64,000 nt of DNA from Sphingomonas bacterium (GCF_028292965.1 NZ_JAQGLG010000077.1:31966-95965); one strand, 5' to 3'; shown: positions 51,604-61,008, numbered from the stretch's first letter. Notes: generated from the sequence alone by a model not told the origin. A program made the numbers and translations.

Positions 51604-53466
51604 CTATTCCAGCACCCGCCGCGCGAGCCCCGCGCAATCGGCATCGGTCGCCAGCGGCCCCTGGTCGCCACGGATCGCGCGGCCGATCGCCTTGAAGATA
51701 TTGCCGACCGACTTCACCTCGCGCGGGACGAAGGCGTCGGGCTGCTTGATCGTACCGCCAATGTGCAACGATCCCGGCAGGCGCAGCACGATCCGGTCCT
51801 TGGGGCGCCCGGTCATGTCGAGCGATACGGCCTCCGACGGGAAGGTGACCGTGCCGGTGCCTTCCGAGCGGCTCCGCGTCGTGTCGATGACGAACGGATC
51901 GGCGCGGCCGACTCCCTGCCGCAGGTCGAGCCGCAGCGCGACGCAGCGCAACCCGGCTTCCTCGTCTCCGCCGGTGAATAGGCTGCGCCCGGCATCGAGG
52001 CCGATCATCGAGGCGATCTTCGCCGGCAGCCGCCCGTCGCGCGCCACGACGCCGATCCGCCCATCGCTGTTGCCGACCGCCTCGCGAATCGTGCTGCCCG
52101 GTCCGCTCAGCCGCGCATGGCCGTCGAACCTGCCATCGACCTCACCGCCCGCCGTACCGGCGATCACACCCAGGCGCGAATCGTGAATCGCCATGTCGAT
52201 CGTCACCAGCGGCACTTCGCGCCCACCGCGCTGGTCGACGCGCAGCGTGCCGCTCATCGTCCCCTTGACCATCGTGAAGGTGAGCGGGTCGACTGTCAGC
52301 AATTGATGATCGAGCGTCACGCGCCCGCTGATCCCGGTAAAGGCGCGCGCCCCGCCGTTATCGATCAGGCGCCGCACCGTGAAGGTAATGGTGCCGTCGG
52401 TATGCGTGATCTTGCGCATGTTGATGCGCAGATCGGGCACCAGCCGGGGTCCTTCCACCTGCTTCAGCGCGTGCGCCGTGGCGAGCCCGGAATCCGAAGC
52501 GAAGTCGTCGAAGCGCAGCCGCTCGGCGACGATCGCGCCGTCGAGGCTGGTCCGGCCATCCATCTTGCGGACCGTGACATGGCCGGCAATCTCCGACTGG
52601 CCGATGCTGCCGGCAACGCTGCTGACATTCCAGTCGTGCCCGTCGTGCCGGGCATGCGCGGTCAGACTGACCGGCTGAGTGCCGATTAGACCGGCTTCGA
52701 TGATCGCGTCGATCAGCTTCAGATCGTCGGCGCGCGCGCTCACGTCGATCGTCAGGTGGCGCATGTCGAGCGGCGCATCCATCATGCCGGTCGCCTTCAT
52801 CGTCAGCGCCGGCCCGTCGATCGTCGCACCGAAAGCCCAGGGCTTGCCATTTGTAACGATCACCGGCCCGTGCGCGGTGATGCTGACCGGTTGGCCGCGC
52901 ACCGTTCCGACGCCACCGACGCGGAAGCCTTCCGCATCGGATGACAGGGTCAGGTCGAAACTGCGCTGCTGGAAGGCGTCGCGATAGGTCACGCGCGCGT
53001 CGCGCAGCACGAAATGCTCGAGCCGGGCCGGCGAATCGTCGTCGTCGCCACCCGCGCCGTGCTTGCGCCAGTTCACGCGCCGCTGCGCATCGCGCGCCAG
53101 CGACAGGCGCAGCCCGTCGATTTCCACCGATTGCGGCGCGAACCGCCCGATCAGCAGTGCCCAGGCCGAAAAACGCACCCGCGCCGTCGCGATCCGCGCC
53201 AGTTCGCCTTTGCCCGCCCAGGCGGCCTGCGGCACGCTGACATCATGGATCGCGATGGTCGGGGTGAAGGAGAAGCTGTCGAGCCGCTCGATCCGGCCGA
53301 TCGTCACCGGGCGCCCGAACTGTTCGCTTGCGCGCCGCACCGCCGTCTCGCGCAACATTCCCCAGGGAAAGGTCGCGAGGATAATGAGCAGCGACAACAG
53401 TATAACGAACGCGACGCCGACAACCCAATGCACGCGCCGGTTGGCTATCAGCGATCGGAATGACAT
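51604..53466 (-). CDS. AsmA family protein
   Basis: A ~620-residue envelope protein with an N-terminal membrane anchor (VVGVAFVILLSLLIILATFPWG), the AsmA opening (LRETAVRRASEQFGRPVTIGRIERLDSFSFTPTIAIHDVSVPQAAWAGKGELARIATARVRFSAWALLIGRF), and long beta-repeat sequence to a C-terminal block (TSRSEGTGTVTFPSEAVSLDMTGRPKDRIVLRLPGSLHIGGTIKQPDAFVPRE). AsmA-like proteins are proposed to move phospholipids between membranes. ATG 53466 is chosen at MSFRSLIANRR; the open frame extends 25 codons upstream into less likely sequence. Confidence 0.88.
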   Translation of the reverse strand: MSFRSLIANRRVHWVVGVAFVILLSLLIILATFPWGMLRETAVRRASEQFGRPVTIGRIERLDSFSFTPTIAIHDVSVPQAAWAGKGELARIATARVRFSAWALLIGRFAPQSVEIDGLRLSLARDAQRRVNWRKHGAGGDDDDSPARLEHFVLRDARVTYRDAFQQRSFDLTLSSDAEGFRVGGVGTVRGQPVSITAHGPVIVTNGKPWAFGATIDGPALTMKATGMMDAPLDMRHLTIDVSARADDLKLIDAIIEAGLIGTQPVSLTAHARHDGHDWNVSSVAGSIGQSEIAGHVTVRKMDGRTSLDGAIVAERLRFDDFASDSGLATAHALKQVEGPRLVPDLRINMRKITHTDGTITFTVRRLIDNGGARAFTGISGRVTLDHQLLTVDPLTFTMVKGTMSGTLRVDQRGGREVPLVTIDMAIHDSRLGVIAGTAGGEVDGRFDGHARLSGPGSTIREAVGNSDGRIGVVARDGRLPAKIASMIGLDAGRSLFTGGDEEAGLRCVALRLDLRQGVGRADPFVIDTTRSRSEGTGTVTFPSEAVSLDMTGRPKDRIVLRLPGSLHIGGTIKQPDAFVPREVKSVGNIFKAIGRAIRGDQGPLATDADCAGLARRVLE

Positions 53467-53506
53467 CCGACGATGACGATCCGCATGCGCTTTCGTTCCG
53501 CCGACG

Positions 53507-54151
53507 TCAGTTCGCCAGCGCCGCACGCGCCTTCGCGGCAATACGGCTGGCGATACCAGGCATCTCAGCCATCACCCGCATTTCCGCCATCGTCGCACCG
53601 CCCAAATTGACGATCGTCACCAGCCGGGAAAAGGCGAAATTCGGATTGGGCCGCTCCGCCAGCCGTAGCTCGTCGCCCGCCGTGACCGCGCCGTCGCGCA
53701 ACACGCGATAATACCAGCCCGACCGACCATTGCGAACCATCGCCTTGCCCAGCCGCGGCTCGCCCAGGGCGAGTGCCAGCTTGAAGCAGGGCTGGCGCGG
53801 CTGGCACACCTGCAACAGCGCTGTGCCGATCGCATGCACGTCGCCGACGCAGATATCATCCTCACTGAGCGCCACGACCGTCAGATTCTCACCCATGCTT
53901 CCGGGCACAAAGCGCGCGGCGAGCATCGGGAAATCGCTCGCCCAGACGGGATAATGGTCGGCGGCATAGCCATAGACTGCCTTTTCCGGCCCGCCATGCA
54001 CGGTCAGGTCCGCCTGCGCATCGCCATCGAGACCGAGCGCGCCGACGCTCACCGCACCGGCAACTGCGCGCTTGATGAAAGCACTCGGCACCGCTTCCGG
54101 CCTCAGCGGCGCGACGCGGCCGACCTGTACCGAGGCGAGCCGCGCCGTCAC
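53507..54151 (-). CDS. MOSC domain protein (YiiM-like)
   Basis: A 214-residue protein with a MOSC domain: LGLDGDAQADLTVHGGPEKAVYGYAADHYPVWA, FVPGSMGENLTVVALSEDDICVGDVHAIGTALLQVCQPRQPCFKLAL (conserved Cys in QPRQPC), and a C-terminal helical 3-alpha-type segment. MOSC proteins bind molybdenum cofactor or reduce N-hydroxylated compounds; YiiM acts on 6-hydroxylaminopurine. The substrate here is inference. ATG overlaps the upstream DUF853 gene stop by 4 bp. Confidence 0.92.
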   Translation of the reverse strand: MTARLASVQVGRVAPLRPEAVPSAFIKRAVAGAVSVGALGLDGDAQADLTVHGGPEKAVYGYAADHYPVWASDFPMLAARFVPGSMGENLTVVALSEDDICVGDVHAIGTALLQVCQPRQPCFKLALALGEPRLGKAMVRNGRSGWYYRVLRDGAVTAGDELRLAERPNPNFAFSRLVTIVNLGGATMAEMRVMAEMPGIASRIAAKARAALAN

Positions 54152-55815
54152 CGTCCCTTGAACAGGCCGCCGAGCACGCCGCGCACCAGCCCGCCGAGGA
54201 TGCCCGCCCCGGCACCGCGCGATGATCCGAACACAGACTTGGCAACCTCATTGGCCACCTGTCGCCCGATCGCCGAGCTTGCCGAGCGCGCGGCGGAAGT
54301 CGCCATGCGGTTCCACGGGCTGTTAGCGGCGGCTCGCGCGTCGGCGGCCTGTTGCTGGGCCTGCAGCCGTGCCTGACGATCGGCCTCGCGCTGATCGGCG
54401 ATCCGCTGACGCTCGGCATCCTTGGCGGCGCGCGCATCTTCCTTGGCCTGCGCCGCGGCCGCCTTGTCGGCGTCGGTCTTGGCCGCGACCTCGGCGGCGG
54501 CAGCGGCGGCTTCCTGCGTCTTGGCGCCGATCAGCTCAGCGGCGGATTCGCGGTTGAGCAGCTTGTCGTACTTGTCGCCGATCGGGTCGGTCTGGATCAT
54601 CACCGCGCGCTCTTGCGGCGTCACCGGCCCGACCCGCGAACTCGGCGGCTTGATCAGCGTGCGCACCACCGGGGCGGGGGCACCATCGGGCTGGAGCAGC
54701 GACACCAGCGCCTCGCCGACCTTCAATTCGGTGATCGCGGTCGAAACATCGACGCCCGGATTGGCGCGGAAGGTATCGGCCGCCGCCTGCACCGCCTTCT
54801 GGTCGCGGGGGGTGAAGGCATTGAGCTTGTGCTGCACGCGGTTGCCGAGCTGTCCCGCCACGCTGTCGGGGATGTCGATCGGGTTCTGGGTGATGAAATA
54901 CACGCCGACGCCCTTTGAGCGGATCAGCCGCACGACCTGTTCGATCTTGTCGAGCAGCGCCTTGGGCGCGTCGTCGAACAGCAGATGCGCCTCGTCGAAG
55001 AAGAAGCACAGCTTGGGTTTGTCGGGGTCGCCGACCTCGGGAAGGTGCTCGAACAGCTGGCTGAGCAGCCACAACAGGAAGGTCGAATAGAGTTTGGGGC
55101 TCGCCATCAGCTTGTCGGCCGCGAGGATGTTGACGATGCCGCGGCCCTTGTCGTCGAGGCCGATGAAATCGTCCATCGCCAGCGCCGGCTCGCCGAAGAA
55201 ATGCTCGCCGCCCTGGCTGCGCAACTGGAGCAGCGAGCGCTGGATCGTGCCGACCGACTGCTTGGTGAGGTTGCCGTAAGTGACGGTCAGCTCGTCCGCG
55301 CGATTGGCGCAATCGACCAGCATCGCCTGGAGATCGTCCAGGTCGAGCAGTAACAGCTCTTCCTTGTCGGCGACGGTGAAGGCGATGGTCAGCACGCCTT
55401 CCTGCACCTCGTTGAGGTCCATCAGGCGGGAGAGGAGGAGAGGGCCCATCTCCGAGACGGTGGTGCGGATCGGGTGGCCCTGCTCGCCGAACAGGTCCCA
55501 GAACTGCACCGGATTGTCGCTGTACGACCAGCCGTCATAGCCGATCTCCTTGGCGCGCGCGGCGAAGGTCTCGTGCAGCTTGGAGGTGGGGGAGCCGGCC
55601 ATGGCGAGGCCCGATAGGTCACCCTTCACATCGGCGACGAAGCACGGCACGCCGTCGCGCGACAGGCCGTCGATGATGCCCTGGATGGTGACGGTCTTGC
55701 CGGTGCCGGTCGCGCCGGCGATCAGACCGTGGCGGTTGGCGCGCTTGAGCTCGAGCTGGAGCTGCGGCGTGCCGCCCGCGCCGCTGCCGATGAAGATGCC
55801 CGTCTCGTCCGCCAT
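54148..55815 (-). CDS. DUF853 family HerA-like ATPase
   Basis: A 555-residue P-loop protein of the HerA/FtsK clan. Walker A GLIAGATGTGKTVTIQGII near residue 35, LVADVKGDLSGLAMAGSP-like text after it, Walker B LCFFFDEAHLLFDDAP (~270), QNPIDIPDSVAGQLGNRVQHKLNAFTPRD, and KVGEALVSLLQPDG. The C-terminal ~150 residues are an Ala/Lys/Glu/Arg-rich coiled coil ending in a Gly-rich tail (GAGILGGLVRGVLGGLFKG). Biological role unknown; a DNA-translocating or protein-complex role is possible. Overlaps the MOSC gene. Confidence 0.88.
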   Translation of the reverse strand: MADETGIFIGSGAGGTPQLQLELKRANRHGLIAGATGTGKTVTIQGIIDGLSRDGVPCFVADVKGDLSGLAMAGSPTSKLHETFAARAKEIGYDGWSYSDNPVQFWDLFGEQGHPIRTTVSEMGPLLLSRLMDLNEVQEGVLTIAFTVADKEELLLLDLDDLQAMLVDCANRADELTVTYGNLTKQSVGTIQRSLLQLRSQGGEHFFGEPALAMDDFIGLDDKGRGIVNILAADKLMASPKLYSTFLLWLLSQLFEHLPEVGDPDKPKLCFFFDEAHLLFDDAPKALLDKIEQVVRLIRSKGVGVYFITQNPIDIPDSVAGQLGNRVQHKLNAFTPRDQKAVQAAADTFRANPGVDVSTAITELKVGEALVSLLQPDGAPAPVVRTLIKPPSSRVGPVTPQERAVMIQTDPIGDKYDKLLNRESAAELIGAKTQEAAAAAAEVAAKTDADKAAAAQAKEDARAAKDAERQRIADQREADRQARLQAQQQAADARAAANSPWNRMATSAARSASSAIGRQVANEVAKSVFGSSRGAGAGILGGLVRGVLGGLFKGR

Positions 55816-55837
55816 ACGCCCACTCCCGAAAGCCCGT

Positions 55838-55863
55838 CTCCCGCCGGCGCACCGGCGGGAGAC
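55838..55863. other. Stem-loop between the DegP and DUF853 genes
   Basis: GTCTCCCGCCGG and CCGGCGGGAGAC pair around a 3-4-nt loop. There is no T run on either strand. It lies in the short spacer 3' of the protease gene and 5' of the DUF853 gene, where it could stabilise or attenuate the transcript. Confidence 0.5.
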
Positions 55864-55897
55864 GAAACTCTAGGGTTTGGGGTGGATTAAGACCAGC

Positions 55898-57451
55898 CTA
55901 CTTGCGAAGCTTGATGCCGACGAACACCGGCGGACTCTTGGCGCGAACGACGAGCAACGCGACCTGGTCGCGCCCCGCCTGCTTGGCGGCGGCAACCACC
56001 GCACCGAGTTGCGCCGGCGTGGTGGTCTGGGTGCCGTTGGCCGCGACGATCACGTCACCGCGCTTCAGCTTCTGCCCGGCATCGGTCGACTGGTCGACCG
56101 ACGCGATGACCACGCCGCGCACCGTCGAATCGACGCCGATCGAACGTGCGATCTGCGGCGTCAGAGACTGCACCGACAGGCCCAGCGCATTGGCCGAGGC
56201 TTGGCCCGGCGACTTGGAATCGTCCCCGCCATTGCCCAGCGCATCGTCATCGCCATTGTTGCCGCCGGCGATGGCGGCAAGCTGGTCTTCCGAAGGCCGC
56301 GTGCCGATTGTCGCTGTAAGTGACATCGCTTTGCCGTTGCGGATCACGTCGAGCGGCACGCGCGTGCCCGGCGCCGTGTTCGCGACGAGATAGCTCAGCG
56401 ACTGGTCGGGCGTGACGTCCTTGCCGCCGACGCGGACGACGACATCGCCAACTTGCAGGCCGGCCTTGGCCGCGGCTTCACCCGGCTCGATCGAACGCAG
56501 GATCTCGCCATGGTTCTTCGGCAGGTTGAGCGCCGCGCCGATATCGTCGTCGATCGGCTGCGGGCCGACACCGAGATAACCGCGCGCGATCTTGGTGCCG
56601 CTCATCAGCTTTTCGATCACCGGCTTGGCATCGCCGGCGGGAATGGCGAAGCCGATGCCGATATTGCCGCCCGACTGGCCGGCGAAGATCTGCGAATTGA
56701 TGCCGATGACGTTGCCGTTCATGTCGAACATCGGGCCGCCGCTATTACCCTGGTTGATCGCCGCATCGGTCTGGATGAAGCGGTCATAGGCGCCGGCGCC
56801 GGTGACGCGGTGCAGCGCCGAAACGATGCCGGCAGTCACGGTCGAGCCGATGCCGAACGGGTTGCCGATCGCGATCACCCAGTCGCCGACCCGCGCATGC
56901 TCCGAATCGCCGAAGCGGACATAGGGCAGGTTGGTGGCGTCGATCTTGAGCAAGGCAAGATCCGAGGTCGGGTCGCGCCCGATCAGCTTGGCCTTATACT
57001 CCTTGCGGTCGATCATGATGACGGTGATCGAGTCGACCGTCGCGCCCTTCGCACCGGGAGCGACGACGTGATTGTTGGTCACGATGTAACCATCGGCCGA
57101 GATCAGGAAGCCCGAACCGAGCGACTGCGCCTCGCGCGTCTGTGGCTGGCCGTTCCCGCTACCGTCACCCTGCTGACCGTTCAACTGGCCGAACAGGTCG
57201 CCGAACGGCGTGCCGGCGAAGGGATTGGCCTGTTGCTGGACCTGGATGTGCTGGCTGGTCGAAATGTTGACCACCGCCGGCTGGAGCTTGGCGACCATGT
57301 CGGCAAAGCTCATCGGCGCGCCGGGGCGCGGGACGGTGGCGGCAATGGCGCCTGGCTCGTTCTGGGCCGTCTGGCCCGGAGGCGAGAGCGTTACAGCGGC
57401 GGCCGCGCCGCTGAGCAGAAGGGCACCGGTAATGGCATAGGCGTAACGCAC
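55898..57451 (-). CDS. degP: Do family periplasmic serine endopeptidase (DegP/HtrA)
   Basis: A 517-residue periplasmic protease-chaperone. Signal region AYAITGALLLSGAAAAVTL, catalytic His in VTNNHVV, Asp in PTSDLALLKID, Ser in AAINQGNSGGPMFD, then two PDZ domains (ILRSIEPGEAAAKAGLQVGDVVVRVGG and VRGVVIASVDQSTDAGQKLKRGDVIVAANG). It has a Gln/Gly-rich LA loop early on and an Asp/Gly-rich linker between the PDZ domains. It follows hflC on the same strand after 105 bp with its own candidate promoter. Confidence 0.95.
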   Translation of the reverse strand: MRYAYAITGALLLSGAAAAVTLSPPGQTAQNEPGAIAATVPRPGAPMSFADMVAKLQPAVVNISTSQHIQVQQQANPFAGTPFGDLFGQLNGQQGDGSGNGQPQTREAQSLGSGFLISADGYIVTNNHVVAPGAKGATVDSITVIMIDRKEYKAKLIGRDPTSDLALLKIDATNLPYVRFGDSEHARVGDWVIAIGNPFGIGSTVTAGIVSALHRVTGAGAYDRFIQTDAAINQGNSGGPMFDMNGNVIGINSQIFAGQSGGNIGIGFAIPAGDAKPVIEKLMSGTKIARGYLGVGPQPIDDDIGAALNLPKNHGEILRSIEPGEAAAKAGLQVGDVVVRVGGKDVTPDQSLSYLVANTAPGTRVPLDVIRNGKAMSLTATIGTRPSEDQLAAIAGGNNGDDDALGNGGDDSKSPGQASANALGLSVQSLTPQIARSIGVDSTVRGVVIASVDQSTDAGQKLKRGDVIVAANGTQTTTPAQLGAVVAAAKQAGRDQVALLVVRAKSPPVFVGIKLRK

Positions 57452-57513
57452 GTGGGTCTGTTCCTCTCGTCTGCCGCTGGGGGCTGCCGTGCCTGTTTCG
57501 CGCGGCGATGCTG

Positions 57514-57539
57514 AACGGCGATTGAATATGAACGGTTCG
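57514..57539 (-). promoter_or_regulatory. Candidate EcfG-type stress promoter for the DegP gene
   Basis: On the minus strand CGAAC and CGTT are separated by 17 bp, one mismatch from the alphaproteobacterial EcfG pattern GGAAC-N17-CGTT. It lies 63-88 bp before the protease start codon, in the hflC-protease spacer. Confidence 0.4.
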
Positions 57540-57556
57540 ACAGCTTGTAAGGTTTC

Positions 57557-58414
57557 TTACTTCCGGCCGACGAACTGTCTCAGATAACTATTCTCGGGCG
57601 ACAGGATGATCGACGTCGAGCCCGGCTGCTGGGCCGTGCCGCTGAACGTCGTGCGGTAGGACTGCATCGCCCGATAGAAATCGTAGAATTCAGGGTCCTT
57701 GTTGAAACTCGCGGCATAGATCGCCGCCGCCTTGGCCTCGGCATCGGCACGGATGATCTGCGCATCGCGGTAACCCTGGGCGCGAATCGTTGTGGCCTGC
57801 TGCTTGCGCGCGCTCTTCATGCGGTCCAGCGCGCTCTGCATCGGGCTGCCTTCGGGCAGGTCGGCATGTTTGATCCGCACATCGACGATCGCCACGCCAT
57901 ATTGCGAGGCAAGTCGCTGCAGTCGTGCCTGGATATTCTCCATCACCCTTTCGCGCTCGGGCGTGAGCAGGGTGGCGGACGGCTGGTTGCCCAGCTCGTT
58001 GCGGATCGAATTGGCGAGCAGCGGCTGGAGTGCTGCGGTGACACCCTCTTCGCTGCGTGCGGTGACCACCATCTTGAGCGGATCGACCACGCGGAACCGC
58101 GCATAGGCATCCACCTCGAGCGGCAACTGGTCGGACGACAGCACCGGCTGGTTGTCGAGTTCCACGTCGAGGATGCGCTTGTCGACCCATACGATACGGT
58201 CGATGAATGGCACGCGCATGATCAGCCCGGCGCCGGTGTTGCCGAAGCGCTCACCCTTTTGATAGGCATTTATCGTGCGCACCGGCTGTTCGAAGCGCAG
58301 GATCACCGCCTGGCTCGTCTCGGGCACGATGGTCAGCGTGCTGCCGATCAGGATCAGCACGAGCAGCGCCATGATCGCCAGCGAGATCGGGTTGCGGAGA
58401 AGGTTGCGGCTCAT
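57557..58414 (-). CDS. hflC: FtsH protease activity modulator HflC
   Basis: A 285-residue inner-membrane SPFH/prohibitin protein: one N-terminal TM (ISLAIMALLVLILIGSTLTIV), then VPETSQAVILRFEQPVRTINAY, PFIDRIVWVDKRILDVELDNQPVLSSDQLPLEVDAYARFRVVDP, IVDVRIKHADLPEGSPMQSALDRMKSARKQQATTIRAQGYRDAQIIRADAEAKAAAIYAASFNKDPEFYDFYRAM. It forms the HflKC cage around FtsH. Overlaps hflK by 4 bp (ATGA). Confidence 0.96.
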   Translation of the reverse strand: MSRNLLRNPISLAIMALLVLILIGSTLTIVPETSQAVILRFEQPVRTINAYQKGERFGNTGAGLIMRVPFIDRIVWVDKRILDVELDNQPVLSSDQLPLEVDAYARFRVVDPLKMVVTARSEEGVTAALQPLLANSIRNELGNQPSATLLTPERERVMENIQARLQRLASQYGVAIVDVRIKHADLPEGSPMQSALDRMKSARKQQATTIRAQGYRDAQIIRADAEAKAAAIYAASFNKDPEFYDFYRAMQSYRTTFSGTAQQPGSTSIILSPENSYLRQFVGRK

Positions 58415-59523
58415 TTCGCGGCTCCCGGCTGGGCGGCGGGTTCGGGCGCACGCCGACCGGCGCCGAGCGGGAGATAGGGCAGCACGCCGGGCGTCTCGAC
58501 GATTGTCTTGTCGCTCTTGCCCAGCACTTCCTCCATCGTCTCGTAATACATGCGCCGGCGTGTCACCTCCGGGGCCAGCTTGTATTGGACATAAACGCGG
58601 TCGAATTGCCCGGCTTCGCCTTCTGCCTTGGCGATGAGCTGCTGGGCATAGCCGGCGGCCGTGTTGCGCAGGGCGACGGCATCGGTGGTCGCGGCGGTCA
58701 CGTCCTTGAAGGCATCGCTGACTGCGGCGGGCGCGACCGCGCGGTTGACCGCGACGCCGTCGATATGGATGCCCGAATGATATTCGTCGAGAATCTGCTG
58801 CATGCGGTTCTGCACCTGCGCCTCGATGCGTGGGCGCCCCGCACCGATCGCGTCATCCAGCGACATGTTGGCGACGGCCTCACGCATCGCACTCTCGGCG
58901 GTGGCCCGCACGGTCGAGCGCGGTTCGGCGATCTGGAACACGAAATCCTCCGGGCTGGTGATGCTCCAGCGCACCGAATAGGACATGTTGATGATGTTGC
59001 GGTCGCCGGTCAGCGTCAGATTCTCGGCATCCGCGCTTTCCGGAAAATTCTCGGTGCGAATCGCCTGCACATCGACGCGCGTCACGTCTGCGATCGGTGC
59101 CGGTAAGGTGATGCCGATGCCGGGCTCCAGTGTGCCGGCATAACTGCCGAACCACGTCACGACGCCGCGCTGCTGCGGCCCGATCGGGTGGATGCTGGTC
59201 AGCAGCAGCCAAGCCAGGATGACCAGCCCGACGCCGATGCTCCACAAGGCGCGCGGCCCCGGCGCGCCGGGGATGCCGGGGCGGCCACCGCCACCACCAC
59301 CACCGCCGCGCGCACGGCGGAGCAGTTCGTCGAGCGCGCTCGGCCCGGGCGTGCCGCGTTTGCCGGCGGGAGGCACCGTCCACGGGTTGCGCGGGCCGCC
59401 CCCATTGCCTTTGCCGTCGCCGCCATCGCCGCCGGTCGGGTCATTGCCCGGCCCCCACGGATTTTTTGGCCCATCGGAAGTCATGATGCCGATGCGTGCG
59501 CGCCAGCCGGAAAAAATCGTCAT
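58411..59523 (-). CDS. hflK: FtsH protease activity modulator HflK
   Basis: A ~370-residue SPFH membrane protein, partner of HflC. The Gly/Pro-rich cytosolic N-terminus (GPKNPWGPGNDPTGGDGG; GGGGGGGGRPG) precedes the TM (LWSIGVGLVILAWLLLTSI). The SPFH domain follows (IGPQQRGVVTWFGSYAGTLEPGIGITLPAPIADVTRVDVQAIRTEN, LTGDRNIINMSYSVRWSITSPEDFVFQI), ending in a Pro-rich tail. ATG 59523 (AAAGGA just upstream) or ATG 59484 may be the start. Divergent from the Mrp gene over 69 bp. Confidence 0.95.
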   Translation of the reverse strand: MTIFSGWRARIGIMTSDGPKNPWGPGNDPTGGDGGDGKGNGGGPRNPWTVPPAGKRGTPGPSALDELLRRARGGGGGGGGRPGIPGAPGPRALWSIGVGLVILAWLLLTSIHPIGPQQRGVVTWFGSYAGTLEPGIGITLPAPIADVTRVDVQAIRTENFPESADAENLTLTGDRNIINMSYSVRWSITSPEDFVFQIAEPRSTVRATAESAMREAVANMSLDDAIGAGRPRIEAQVQNRMQQILDEYHSGIHIDGVAVNRAVAPAAVSDAFKDVTAATTDAVALRNTAAGYAQQLIAKAEGEAGQFDRVYVQYKLAPEVTRRRMYYETMEEVLGKSDKTIVETPGVLPYLPLGAGRRAPEPAAQPGAAK

Positions 59524-59592
59524 GTGTCCTTTATAAGAGGGCGCGACGGGAAAAACAGTGGCAAGCGGCGTTCCCGGCCCTATCTGGCCGCC

Positions 59593-60564
59593 ATGACCGA
59601 CATTGACCCCCTCGATACCGCCCTTTCGTCCGCGCTCACCGCCGTTGCCGGCACCCGCGCCACCATGCGCCGCGAGGGCGTACGCGCCTCCGTCATCCTC
59701 GACGTGACCGGGCTCGAACAACCCGAACGCGATGCGCTGGAAAACGCTGTCCGTGCTGCGGCCGAGGGTATCGCGGGTATCGAAACGGTACGCGTCGCCC
59801 AGACAAGCACGCGCAGCCGTCGCGTCTCGATCGCCGTCGCCAGCGGCAAGGGCGGGGTTGGCAAATCGACCGTCTCGGTCAATCTCGCCATCGCGCTAAA
59901 GACACTCGGCCGCCGCGTCGGCATGGTCGACGCCGATATCTATGGCCCGTCGCAGCCGACCCTGCTCGGCGTGGTCGGCTCGCGTCCGATCGCGCGCGAC
60001 AAGCTGCTCGTGCCGGTCGACACGCCTTTTGGCGTGCCGCTGCTGTCGATGGGCCAGCTGGTCGAACCGGGTCAGGCGATCGCGTGGCGCGGGCCGATGG
60101 CGGCCGGCGCGCTCGGCCAGCTGGTCGATGCCGATTGGGGCCAGGCCGACACGCTGGTGATCGATCTTCCGCCTGGCACCGGCGACGTGCAGTTGACGAT
60201 GATCCAGAAGCACAAGCCGGCCGGCGTGGTGATCGTCTCGACCCCGCAGGATCTCGCGCTGATCGATGCGCGCCGCGCCATCGACCTGTTCGTCAAGGCC
60301 GGCGTCCCGATCATCGGCCTCATCGAGAACATGGCCGGTTACCAATGCCCGCATTGTGGCGAGGTCTCGGATCCGTTCGGCCGCGGCGGCGCGGAAAGCG
60401 CGGCCGCGGCGCTGGGGATCGACTTTCTCGGCCGCATCCCGCTCGACATCGCGATTCGCGAAGCCTCCGACGCCGGCACGCCGCCCGCTGCCGGGAACGC
60501 TCCCGAGGCCCTGGCGTTCAACGCGGTGGCGCAGCGCGTGCTGTACTGGATCGGTAACAACTAG
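59593..60564 (+). CDS. apbC: Mrp/NBP35-family iron-sulfur carrier ATPase
   Basis: A 323-residue P-loop ATPase that carries or inserts Fe-S clusters. An N-terminal MIP18-like segment (VRASVILDVTGLEQPERDALENAVRAAAEGIAGIETVRV) precedes the deviant Walker A VASGKGGVGKSTVSVNLA, DADIYGPSQPTLLG, DLPPGTGDVQLTM, and the cluster-binding CPHC in GYQCPHCGEVSDPFG. Followed after 15 bp by the CoA-binding gene. Confidence 0.95.
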   Translation: MTDIDPLDTALSSALTAVAGTRATMRREGVRASVILDVTGLEQPERDALENAVRAAAEGIAGIETVRVAQTSTRSRRVSIAVASGKGGVGKSTVSVNLAIALKTLGRRVGMVDADIYGPSQPTLLGVVGSRPIARDKLLVPVDTPFGVPLLSMGQLVEPGQAIAWRGPMAAGALGQLVDADWGQADTLVIDLPPGTGDVQLTMIQKHKPAGVVIVSTPQDLALIDARRAIDLFVKAGVPIIGLIENMAGYQCPHCGEVSDPFGRGGAESAAAALGIDFLGRIPLDIAIREASDAGTPPAAGNAPEALAFNAVAQRVLYWIGNN

Positions 60565-60579
60565 ACTGCGGAGACAGCC

Positions 60580-61008
60580 ATGCCGCTCACCAACGACGCC
60601 GACATCAAGGCATTGCTCGAGCAGACCCGCACCATCGCGCTTGTCGGGGCGTCGGATCGGCCCGACCGGCCGTCCTATCGTGTCATGGCGACGCTCCAGG
60701 CGCATGGCTACCGCGTCATCCCGGTCAATCCGCAGATCACCGGCGAGCATCTCCACGGCGAATTCGTGTTCCGCGATCTCGCCCAACTCGGCGACCCGAT
60801 CGACATGGTCGATATCTTCCGCAATTCCGCCGCGGCCGGTGAGGCGGTCGATCAGGCCATCGCCGCCGGTGCCAAATCGGTGTGGATGCAGCTCGGCGTG
60901 ACCAACGACGAAGCCGCCGCGCGCGCCGAGGCGGCCGGCCTCAAAGTGGTGATGGACCGCTGCCCGGCGATCGAACTGCCCCGACTCGGCGTGCCCCCGC
61001 TCGCCTGA
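60580..61008 (+). CDS. CoA-binding domain protein (YccU-like)
   Basis: A 142-residue single-domain Rossmann protein: IKALLEQTRTIALVGASDRPDRPSYRVMATLQAHGYRVIPVNPQITGEHLHGEFVFRDLAQLGDPIDMVDIFRNSAAAGEAVDQAIAAGAKSVWMQLGVTNDEAAARAEAAGLKVVMDRCPAIE. The GASDRP loop and terminal DRCPAIE are hallmarks. Probably binds CoA or a related nucleotide; role unknown. Same strand and close behind the Mrp gene. Confidence 0.93.
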   Translation: MPLTNDADIKALLEQTRTIALVGASDRPDRPSYRVMATLQAHGYRVIPVNPQITGEHLHGEFVFRDLAQLGDPIDMVDIFRNSAAAGEAVDQAIAAGAKSVWMQLGVTNDEAAARAEAAGLKVVMDRCPAIELPRLGVPPLA

